DNA of 64,000 nucleotides. Source: Lineus longissimus (Eukaryota > Nemertea > Pilidiophora > Heteronemertea > Lineidae). Shown here piece after piece: positions 1 to 12,200 of this stretch. Each line of letters begins with the position of its first letter. Position 1 is the first letter of the stretch. The translations under genes and the position numbers were made by a program. The notes under the pieces are model-generated. The model saw only the letters and a program-made list of their open reading frames with translations. It was not told where the DNA came from and did not search any database. The stretch spans positions 5,768,501 through 5,832,500 of the forward strand of contig NC_088311.1 of the NCBI RefSeq assembly GCF_910592395.1. The letters are read 5' to 3'.

Positions 1-284
1 GCCCTAAGTTGTTTTGAAAAGCTTTTCGAAATAAATGTAACAGAAATACGATTGACTGGACGGCTAATAATTCGTTGTTATATTTTTATACGAGTATGCA
101 AGTATGTGAAAGTTGACTTCCCACTTTGGTTTCATGGAATCTGTGCTCATTAGATACTAATTAATCATACTGAGACCGATGGTACAATTACCCGGATATT
201 ACCATTTATTGCAAAATATTGTGAGATAGAGAAACGTCCCTTTTTACTTCACAATAGATTGGTGGATGTTATAAAGCGGCACGC

Positions 285-3200
285 ATGGCTCGGCTGAAGA
301 GTGCAGGATTTGCGATTTTACTTCTCATTTCATCATTCTGCGGAATCATCGGTAAGTTGAAGTTGCAGATGACATAACTGATAATTTGAGGCCTTATAGC
401 CTAGTTGTTACACGCTGTTGGCTGCCACCCAATAGGATCCGGGTTCGATTTTGGGGAGAACCGCACAGAATTCTATTTTTGATTAAAGCGGCGTGGTTTT
501 CAAGAAATAAAATTCCTTGCTCACAGATTTTAGAGTCTCAGACGGATAAGACTTGAAGCCGTGGTCCCTTTGTACGTGAATATCTCTGCCTAGACAATTT
601 AAATATCCCATGCAGGTGGACAGTCCATAGGGTTTTAATAGGACCTCGGTAAATCTGGCATTTCGTTTTTGCCAATGACCATTCAGTATTTCAGTATGAG
701 GATTTCGTATATTGGCCAATGTGAATCCAGTATTTTTAAGATTTCGTTCCCATGCATGACGATATATGAACACACCAATCTGTCAAAGCTGAAAATGGTG
801 GAAAACCTTTTTGTACTATTCTTTTGAGATTTTATATAGGCTTATTTTTATGTTGCTTGATATTATCTCTGCCGATACTTAAATTAAACGTGACTGGGTG
901 TTCTTGATGAGGTCAAGTCGTGCCTGGACGACTGATGCTAAGTTCAATAATCTTTGACTACACATTTGATCAATTAAAATGACTTAGACAAGTTCTCATT
1001 AGAACGGAAGTCGATACTTTATAATGCATGCAGTGTATCAATCTAATTGAATAAATGTATTGTTATCGCTAAAAAACAGTGGCCTTTTTCAATTTCATTT
1101 GTTAAAGGAGTTTGTCGGAAGAGGAAATGATTGGCGTTTCATCTTTAAATCATTACTTGTACCTCATTCGACGAACGCTGCATATAACTCCATGAAAGGG
1201 TATCTGCTGCAGTAGCTGGCGGATGAGTGTTCGTCCTATACTGGCATAGTGAACTATCTTGAGGTCCCGTATAGACTTGAGCTATCTCAATCAAACTCAA
1301 CAAACATAGCTGGTGTCTCTTGTTAACCCGACTTTACGGGTAACTCTTGTTCCAGAAGCGGACTATCCCTGGCCGTGTAATCGAGACGGCTACTTCGGAC
1401 GATCTTGCCACTTCCAGTGCCACTGTAAGAGCGGCATCAGCTGTGAGAAAGAGACGGGAAAATGCCCTTCATCTGACTGTGCAGATGGTTACTGGGGTGA
1501 CCATTGCCTGCTGAGTAAGTATTATAAGCCTGTATATAGGCCTAATAAAGTAGAATGATATCTGAATCTGCAGGGAACCCCCCTTTTAAATTACCATGAT
1601 AGCTATACGAGTTACCAATGTTGCGAAATATGAGGCTAATACACCAGGTACATGTGCCTTTGAATAAGAATTCGTCTTGCTGTGCTGTTTTTCTGAGTGT
1701 CAACCTGAAACAGCATTTTCATGCGCTTTGAAGCTGTAATCTGTTTATTTGTGCTACATAAATGGCTGAGTGAAATACATTCACTTCGTGCTTAGGATGA
1801 CACCCGATCATGTCGATCCATCGCCGCCGTACGTTGGCCGGTATTCTTCCTTGAACGAGGAGATTTAGGATGCATGATGCACAACGCCAATTTTCAACAG
1901 CTTAAACCCTTTGCGTGTAAGAGTGTAAGTGAGAGTAAGTGATAAGAAGTAGTTTGATGCCTATATATATCTAGTGACTTTGAATCCCCTACAGCATCAC
2001 AGTGCAGTTACAATGACGGAATTACCTGCGGTCATGGTAGTGGCACATGTACTGGTGGCTACTATCTTGGCAAGCTTTCCCAGGCGAATGGAGTCCAATG
2101 TGAGAACTGGTCCGACCAAGATATCTACTCTGACAGTGAGTTCTTCAGGTTGGATGGTAGTCGAGCGGCTGCTAAGAATTACTGCAGACATCCTCGACAT
2201 AATGATGCTGTTCGCCCTTGGTGTTATGCCCAGATTGAAGGATCTCATTGGGGTCTGTGTGCAGTTCAGCCATGTGGTAAGAAACAGTGTTTTTGGTATT
2301 CATCTTTATTGTTCCTCTTCAGAAGAGTAGATGCACAACATGATAAGAAACCGAATCCTGGAAAACCTGTAAAGATCAGTCCACGTTCGCAAGGGGAAAA
2401 GAAGGCAGTTGTGCTTTTACTGCATGAAAGAAGCTTAGCCGCAACAGTGTGTATTGGATGACACTTCCACCTCATCAATATATTTCTATCATAACGCTAT
2501 TGAAGATCGATCTGCAAGACCGAGATGACTGCGCTAAACGTATTTCATCTTCATTCATTATTTCTGTACATTTGTAGATTGTCCGAAATACCGATATGGC
2601 AGGAACTGCGAAAAGGAATGCCTTTGCTATGATGTAGATGAAGAGTGTGATGGAGCGACTGGGGCATGTTCAAATAGTGGGTTCTGTTGGAAGGGGTTAA
2701 CTGGCCCCGACTGTAAAACAGGTAGGCTTTCTCATTAAGGGAGAACACTCTTTCTCCATCAGCAGTCCATTCACTTTTTTCCTTGGAATTGTTATATTCC
2801 GTTTCCCATGTTCTTGAACCTAAGTTCGATTTTCTCAAACAGTGTTTTACTTACTTCAGCGTGCCGGCCTGGGACGTTTGGGGTCAACTGCGATTACACA
2901 TGTCACTGCAGAGATTCGGCCGAGTGCGATAAGGAGACAGGGGTTTGTCCAACACCAGGATGCGAGTACGGATGGAGCGGGGAGGCTTGTCAAATAGGTA
3001 AGCATTGAGGACGGGATGACGATCGTCAACTGGATTATGACGCTAGTACATGTAAGTTAGCCCACGGCACCCGCGGCCAGATGCGCCTTATCAACATTTT
3101 GCGGCCCTTTTTAGCTTACGTGTCCGTCCCATCCTTTCCAAATCATGAAATGAGATAAGATTGGACCAATAATTCATGAATTCTTGACTGGACGTATCAA

Positions 3201-6200
3201 TGATTTGCGTTTTCGCTTGAACATAGATGCCTTCCACCACTGAATGTTCATCACCAATGACGTGATTAGAAATAAACACAAATGATGTTGGGATGCTCAC
3301 TGAATTGGTGTAGTCTTCTTGTGTTATCTGTTCCACATCTCTTAGGCAAACTAAAGCTTTGTGCGTGTGACTCCATGAATGCGCAAAATTGTTCATAACT
3401 TTTAAGTGATACATCTCTGTAACGTAACTGTGTGGATGTGTGTGGGTTTTTTGCTGACATCAATGAATCTTGCATTTCAGGAAACGGTGCACAAGGCAAA
3501 AATGCTGCACAGAGTTCAACTCGTCAGTTCGGTACTGGTGTAAGGTTGAGCGCAAGCCTTGCAGTGGACAACAACACGAATCAGGGTCTGACAACTGGAG
3601 GGAGCTGCTCCTGTACTAACACTGAAGATAAACCATGGTGGAGAGTAGATTTGGGTCATCGACATGTGCTCTTTAACCTCACTATACATGATATTGGTAA
3701 GGATTTTTGGAAGAGGACTTTGTGATTATGTCAACCATGTCATGTTGATTTCTCCCAAGGTCCATTTGCCACCTTCCTCAAGCAGAAATCATGTAGGACT
3801 TCCTGTCAGCTGACAGGTTTTTTAGTACCGGTCAGGAAGTCCCAAATGGCTGCTTTAGAAAAGTGGCGAATGGTTTGACAAAGTCTTCCCACTTTCCAGT
3901 AGGAAGAACTGACTTTCACAGAATCATGCCATTAAGATTTTATTAAAAGACAAACACGTTTCGCAGAATTATCTCAAGAAATCATCCCACAATAAGAATT
4001 CCATGCATCATCTTTCAGTGATTCGATTGAAGGAAATCAAGATCTGGATGACCGATGAGGATAAGGTCCCAACAATAGACGACAATCTGTGTCATCATTT
4101 TGGAGGCTTCGCCAAATCTTTGGTGATATTCTGTACCCGACCAGTGATAGGGCGTTACCTTTTCATTCAATCGCAGAACGACAATGCCTTTTTGTATATC
4201 TGCGAAGTGGTGATCCGAGCAGTTCTATATAGAGGTATAATACTGAACCATTATCGCCATAAAACTTCCTTTTCTCCTTATCTTGACAGTTGTTTCTAAT
4301 AATTGTGTATTCCTATCTGAAATCTTAAATTGGGTGCACAAGCACAGCAGTGGGAAAAGACATAAGATGCCCTAAAGTTTGCCGTGTGAACAGGCAACTT
4401 TCTAAACAACGAAGAATACTTTGAATGGAAAGTTTTGAAAACACATTTGGAAGCACGTATTATAGAAAGATGGTCCAGACTGAGTTGCAAAATTTTATAT
4501 AACAGTGGCGAAAAGGAAAGGAAGAATAGAGAGGAGAGTAATAGAAAGGGGACGTCGAAGGAAAAGGAGGTGGAAAGGGGATGGTTAAAGTATTATGATA
4601 CCACTAACCTCTTCTTAGAAGAGTGATTTTTAAGTTTCATATGTATACATGTATTTTTCCCGAGGTGCCGTCTTTAGCCCACTGATTGAATCCTAATTTC
4701 AGAATGTCCGTACAAAGAACATGGTCCGAACTGTAATATGAAGTGTCAGTGCAGAGATGTGACTGAGAAGTGTGACGTCATAACAGGGAAGTGTCCTCGG
4801 TCCGGGTGCAATGACAAGTACGGAGGTGTAAACTGCCAAACGGGTAAGAGCAATTTTTACCTTAGATAAATTTAAAGGGTGGAGTGTTGCGTCTAGTGCT
4901 TTAGCGTGGTGTAGTATACATGTATAAGACATTAAATAACCAATATTGGAAACAACTTTTATTTTATGAATTGTTGATGTTACAATTCTTTCACTTTAAG
5001 AGATCTTGTGCGACAAGCCTCAACTGAGAAATGGTACTGCAATCACAACTTCTCTGAAGGTTGGGGACTCGGTTCGGTTCAGATGCATTGAAGGTTTTGT
5101 TGTATATGGGAAGGCAAGTTCCACGTGCATTAAAGAGAGAACTGGCATCAAGGGGACCTGGCGTGACCCAGCGCCGACATGCACAGGTATGGGATTGACT
5201 TCTAATTCGGAATATTTGGAATGTAAATACATTTGTGTGGAAGAGACTCCGACTAATAAGTTGTTTCGTTCAGACCTGAAAAGATCTGATCGAAACTAAG
5301 GTACATGTACGTTCCATTCCCTTTACTCCCACGTCCCTATATCCAAAGCATTTGGCGCTGAGACAATGTTCTTAAACTGAAAAGCGTTTTTCGTTTCCAT
5401 TTATATAGAGATTACCTGTGAATCGCCACGTTTGCCCAATGGTAATGTGAGCCTAGCCTCATTGATGTTTGGCGAAACCGTTGACTTCATATGTAATGAT
5501 GGTTACGTTCTTGAAGGAAATATGAATTCAACCTGTATCAGTAATGGTACTGGAAATCCTAGAGGAAAGTGGACAGACCCGACTCCCAGCTGCATTGGTA
5601 AGGCATTGTACAACTTACAACAATACTCACCTGGTAAAGCCTTTGATTTCATGGTTTGAAGATAATTTCCCGGTTAATTTTTTGTCTAAATAAAGATCGA
5701 GTGACCGGTTGCTGGAGTTGTTGACTCGATTTTATCCTCATACTAAACTGCGATTTCTCATTTTAGAGATAACTTGCGAGGAACCAACCTTGCTTTTTGG
5801 CAACGTTAGTTCGTCCTCATCGACGTTTGGCGATACAATTGACTTCATGTGTAGCGAAGGTTACGTTCTTGAAGGAAATATGAATTCAACCTGTATCAGT
5901 AATGGTACTGGAAATCCTAGAGGAAAGTGGACAGACCCGACTCCCAGCTGCATTGGTAAGGCATTGTACAACTTCCAACAATACTCACCTGGTAAAACCT
6001 TTGATTTCATGGTTTGAAGATAATTTCCCGGTTAATTTTTTGTCTAAATAAAGATCGATTGACCGGTTGCTGGAGTTGTTGACTCGATTTTATCCTCATA
6101 CTAAACTGCGATTTCTCATTTTAGAGATAACTTGCGAGGAACCAACCTTGCTTTTTGGCAACGTTAGTTCATCCTCATCGACGTTTGGCGATACAATTGA

Positions 6201-9200
6201 CTTCATATGTAATGATGGTTACGTTCTTGAAGGAAATATGAATTCAACCTGTATTAGTAATGGTACTGGAAATCCTAGAGGAAAGTGGACAGACCCGACT
6301 CCCAGCTGCATTGGTAAGGCATTGTACAACTTACAACAATACTCACCTGGTAAAGCCTTTGATTTCATGGTTTGAAGATAATTTCCCGGTTAATTTTTTG
6401 TCTAAATAAAGATCGATTGACCGGTTGCTGGAGTTGTTGACTCGATTTTATCCTCATACTAAACTGCGATTTCTCATTTTAGAGATAACTTGCGAGGAAC
6501 CAACCTTGCTTTTTGGCAACGTTAGTTCATCCTCATCGACGTTTGGCGATACAATTGACTTCATATGTAATGATGGTTACGTTCTTGAAGGAAATATGAA
6601 TTCAACCTGTATCAGTAATGGTACTGGAAATCCTAGAGGAAAGTGGACAGACCCGACTCCCAGCTGCATTGGTAAGGCATTGTACAACTTACAACAATAC
6701 TCACCTGGTAAAGCCTTTGATTTCATGGTTTGAAGATAATTTCCCGGTTAATTTTTTGTCTAAATAAAGATCGATTGACCGGTTGCTGGAGTTGTTGACT
6801 CGATTTTATCCTCATACTAAACTGCGATTTCTCATTTTAGAGATAACTTGCGAGGAACCAACCTTGCTTTTTGGCAACGTTAGTTCATCCTCATCGACGT
6901 TTGGCGATACAATTGACTTCATGTGTAGCGAAGGTTACGTTCTTGAAGGAAATATGAATTCAACCTGTATCAGTAATGGTACTGGAAATCCTAGAGGAAA
7001 GTGGACAGACCCGACTCCCAGCTGCATTGGTAAGGCATTGTACAACTTCCAACAATACTCACCTGGTAAAGCCTTTGATTCCATGGTTTGGCGATATTTT
7101 CCCGGTTAATTTTTTGTCTAAATAAAGATCAATTGACCGGTTGCTGGAGTTGTTGACTCGATTTTATCCTCATACTAAACTGCGATTTCTCCTTTTAGAG
7201 ATAACTTGCGAGGAACCAACCTTGCTTTTTGGCAACGTTAGTTCATCCTCATCGACGTTTGGCGATACAATTGACTTCATGTGTAGCGAAGGTTACGTTC
7301 TTAAAGGAAATATGAATTCAACCTGTATCAGTAATGGTACTGGAAATCCTAGAGGAAAGTGGACAGACCCGACTCCCAGCTGCATTGGTAAGGCATTGTA
7401 CAACTTACAACAATACTCACCTGGTAAAGCCTTTGATTTCATGGTTTGAAGATAATTTCCCGGTTAATTTTTTGTCTAAATAAAGATCGATTGACCGGTT
7501 GCTGGAGTTGTTGACTCGATTTTATCCTCATACTAAACTGCGATTTCTCATTTTAGAGATAACTTGCGAGGAACCAACATTGCTTTTTGGCAACGTTAGT
7601 TCATCTTCATCGACGTTTGGCGATACAATTGACTTCATGTGTAGCGAAGGTTACGTTCTTAAAGGAAATATGAATTCAACCTGTATCAGTAATGGTACTG
7701 GAAATCCTAGAGGAAAGTGGACAGACCCGACTCCCAGCTGTATTGGTAAGGCATTGTACAACTTACAACAATACTCACCTGGTAAAGCCTTTGATTTCAT
7801 GGTTTGAAGATAATTTCCCGGTTAATTTTTTGTCTAAATAAAGATCGATTGACCGGTTGCTGGAGTTGTTGACTCGATTTTATCCTCATACTAAACTGTG
7901 ATTTCTCATTTTAGAGATAACTTGCGAGGAACCAACCTTGCTTTTTGGCAACGTTAGTCAATCCCCATCGACGTTTGGCGATACAATTGACTTCACGTGT
8001 AGCGAAGGTTACGTTCTTAAAGGAAATATGAATTCAACCTGTATCAGTAATGGTACTGGAAATCCTAGAGGAAAGTGGACAGACCCGACTCCCAGCTGCA
8101 TTGGTAAGGCATTGTACAACTTACAACAATACTCACCTGGTAAAGCCTTTGATTTCATGGTTTGAAGATAATTTCCCGATTAATTTTTTGTCTAAATAAA
8201 GATCGATTGACCGATTGCTGGAGTTGTTGACTCGATTTTATCCTCATACTAAACTGCAATTTCTCGAGATAACTTGCGAGGAACCAACCTTGCTTTTTGG
8301 CAACGTTAGTTCATCTTCATCGACGTTTGGCGATACAATTGACTTCATGTGTAGCGAAGGTTACGTTCTTAAAGGAAATATGAATTCAACCTGTATCAGT
8401 AATGGTACTGGAAATCCTAGAGGAAAGTGGACAGACCCGACTCCCAGCTGTATTGGTAAGGCATTGTACAACTTACAACAATACTCACCTGGTAAAGCCT
8501 TTGATTTCATGGTTTGAAGATAATTTCCCGGTTAATTTTTTGTCTAAATAAAGATCGATTGACCGGTTTCTGGAGTTGTTGACTCGATTTTATCCTCATA
8601 CTAAACTGTGATTTCTCATTTTAGAGATAACTTGCGAGGAACCAACCTTGCTTTTTGGCAACGTTAGTCAATCCCCATCGACGTTTGGCGATACAATTGA
8701 CTTCACGTGTAGCGAAGGTTACGGTCTTAAAGGAAATATGAATTCAACCTGTATCAGTAATGGTACTGGAAATCCTAGAGGAAAGTGGTCAAATATGGCT
8801 CCCAGCTGTGTTGGTAAGAAACAAACAGAACTTCCGCTTTTCCCTTCCTTTCCCATCCATGTACCTGCTTGAAAGTAGTCAGACCCGCCGCTAATTAATA
8901 CCGGTAAGGAATCGTCCCCGGTTACCTTCTCCTTTTCCATCTACGTTCTCTTTCCACTGCCCCATCTCCGTTGTCTACCTCCCCTTTCCAATTTCTACCT
9001 GCTCCAACGCCCCTTAACCCTTTCTCAAAATGTATCATGTTTCTGAGTCTTTATTAGTTTGTTAAAACGCCAGGCAGCTTATTCATTAATTCATTTCTAT
9101 TGATAGAGATAACGTGTCAGCAACCATTTCTGCTAAATGGTAACGTCAGTGAAACCTCCGCAAAGTTCGGCGCAACCATACATTACACGTGTAATGATGG

Positions 9201-12200
9201 CTATGTTCTGGAAGGAGGGGCGAATTCAACTTGTCTTCATAATGGCACTGAAAATCCGCACGGAGAGTGGTCAGATCCGACCCCCATCTGTACTGGTAAG
9301 ACCAAAAGACACATTCTTTCGAATTTTGATCTCAACGTAACTAAATTTGTTTCTAATGTTGAGTTCAACTTCGTGAACTAACAAAGGAACCTAAAGCTTT
9401 TAATGTCTCCAGTATCACTATTGAAATAACTATCATTTTTCTGTTTTTAGAGATCACCTGTAACCAAACACAATTACCTAATGGGAATGTAAGCGTCTCC
9501 AACAGAAGGTTTGGTGCTACTATACAATACATGTGTAACGATGGCTATGTTTTGGAAGGAAAGCTGAATTCAACGTGTGTCCATAACAGTACTGGAAATC
9601 GACAGGGACGGTGGTCAAACCTGACCCCAACCTGTGTCGGTAAGGAACCTAGCGAAAGTCCTCATCGTGCTTTACCTTTTCCTCATCGGTGCCCTTCTCT
9701 TGCTCCGTCCCTTCTCAATAGCCGTAACCAACTGCGCAATCATTCGTTACTCAACATAACCCTTTCCTACTCCTTATACCTTAATAATTCCATCTCAACA
9801 CACAATGCTCGAGATGGCGAAGTCTCTATAAGGAGCTCAGAAGGGACTACCTGATAGGGATTGGACTTGTTGGGGCGAGATGATAATTTGAGGACACGCT
9901 GTTAAACGCAGATTGTAATATTTGATTTCTTTCTCTTCATAGAGATAACATGTGAGCTCCCATCGTTGCTGAATGGTAACGCTAGTTCAACTTCTACAAA
10001 GTTCGACGCCACTGCATCGTACAAATGTAATGAAGGTTATATTCTTGAAGGACAGATAAATGCAACCTGTGTCAATAACGGTACTGAAAACCAGAAAGGA
10101 ATGTGGTCGAATCCTCTCCCGACATGCATTGGTAAGGATTGGAGCTTTATCAAATTGTCTCTCCTTTTTCATCTGCAGGCCATTAAGATGTTTTGTTCAA
10201 ATTTCCGCTCGCCAACCCCCTGAAGAAAGTAATATATCGTCTCACTGAGCGCATATTTTGGCATATTGGATGTTTCTCAGATTGAACCTTCTTCTATTTT
10301 TTTTCAGCGATAAACTGTGAGCAACCAACTTTGCCGAATGGTGACGTAAATTCAACATCTACGGCATTTGGCGCTACGATCCATTATTCATGTAACGATG
10401 GCTATGTTTTGGAAGGAAGTGTAAATTCAACATGTGTTCACAACGGTACTGGAAATCGGCAGGGAAAGTTGTCGAATCCACCACCCACCTGTACTAGTAA
10501 GGAATTGTCTGAAACCTCTCCTTGGCCTCACCCCTGCTCCATACCGTCGGCTTACCGGGTAGCGTCATTCCTCCTTTTCCTCTCACGCCCCCGTCCCATT
10601 GCTCAAAGATATATCACGTTCCTGTCTGATCCGCTGTAACTGACTGAGCGTGTCTTATCTTTTTATTTTATCTTTCTATCGGCAGAAATAACCTGTGAGC
10701 GACCGACTGTGCAGAATGGAAACGTTACTGTAACATCCATCAAGTTAGGTTCTGTTATCCAGTATACGTGTAACGATGGCTACGTTTTAGCAGGGAAGAT
10801 GAATTCAACTTGTGTCCATAACGGTACTGGAAATCGGCAGGGACAATGGTCAAACCCTTCCCCTAACTGCATGGGTATGTACATCCATTGTGTTTTCACT
10901 CATTTTTTTCGTTAAAACATTTGACTTTTTCACATCTCCATTTGTGGAGAGGAGAAGCGTGCTGCGATAAAAACACTCGAAGTTTGGACTAGGCACGACA
11001 TGTGGGCAGGTATCTATCTTATCGCAGACAGTATTGCGTAATGTGTATGGCTGTATTTTTGTAAGAAGTTCATATTCTTTCAGAGATTACCTGCCTTCAA
11101 CCACTCTTCTCAAACGGAAGAGCAATCACTGATTCTCTCAAGTTTGGTGGAACTGTAAGATACCTCTGTAACGAAGGCTTTGCCTTGAAAGGCAAGACAA
11201 CTTCAATCTGCATTTCCAGCGATGTTGGAAAGAGGACGGGGAGGTGGTTAGACCCTACTCCGATATGCTCAGGTAATGAAGGATGGATTAAAATCAGAGG
11301 CAGATTGTAACTGGAAGTGTAAGGAAGGAAGAATCAACCAACCACTACCATGACTACAGAGTGCCTTCAATGTCCAATCCCATATCAAACACAAACGACG
11401 CTAGGAAACTGCAATGACCTCTGGTTTCCTTCCTAAGTAGTAGAACTTTTTTCAACAAATGTTTATTTCAAACATTTCATTGAACATTTAATCTTGTTCT
11501 TTCCAGAAATAACCTGTGAGCCGCCAATCCTACGAAACGGAAGTGCAACCGCGGATTCCTTGAAATACGGCGGAACTGTAAATTACGCATGTGACGATGG
11601 TTACATACTTGAAGGGGAATTCAGAACAATCTGTGGGCGAAAGGGGAGTGAGGAAGGGAAATGGCAAGACCGGAAACCAATTTGTATAGGTAATGATTCG
11701 GAACTTATCTTGCAATGCCGTAAGAGAAAGCAAACTGAAATTGATTGTTAACATTTCATAAAAATACCAACTATTTGGTACCATATGTGAGATCCTGGTC
11801 TCATTAGTTTAGATTTCCGACTCGTTTGATAATTGCTGCCACTGGCAAAACCTAACAGAATAATTTGATTAACAGAAATTACGTGTGACATACCAACTCA
11901 TCCCGACAACGGAGTTGCGGTCGCCGATTCCCGGAAATTGGGTGGAAAGGTGCGCTACTTCTGTCGCAAAGGATATCTCCTGAATGGCAACAAAGATATT
12001 GCAACATGCGTTAGAAATGGAACGACGAATGCAAGAGGAGCGTGGTCAAATCGGACACCGATCTGTTCACCAGTCACGAAAGGTAACGCTATTTTTCCCG
12101 CAGCTCCCCGCGCGGTGAAGAACAGAATGCCCCCGCACCCACTGGGGTCAAATTTACTGGTCGTATGCGGGCGACTGCGATTGCTGCATCGACCATTACA

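Noticed and set aside
270-275. TATAAA just before the first ATG
   Set aside because: Only about 10 bp from the start codon, too close to act as the TATA box of this transcript.
390-475. Possible tRNA gene
   Set aside because: A- and B-box-like strings are present but no acceptor or anticodon stems could be paired, so it is reported only as a SINE-like fragment.
483-773. 96-codon open frame on the minus strand in the first intron
   Set aside because: No domain, no splice context, and it lies antisense to a well-supported intron.
1997-2248. Open frames antisense to and out of frame with the kringle exon
   Set aside because: Shadows of the kringle coding sequence; only the frame with cysteines and PWCYA matches a family.
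5598-8266. Separate small proteins of about 102 aa beginning MLELLTRF in each array unit
   Set aside because: Each is intron sequence fused by chance to the following sushi exon; the acceptor lies inside the frame.
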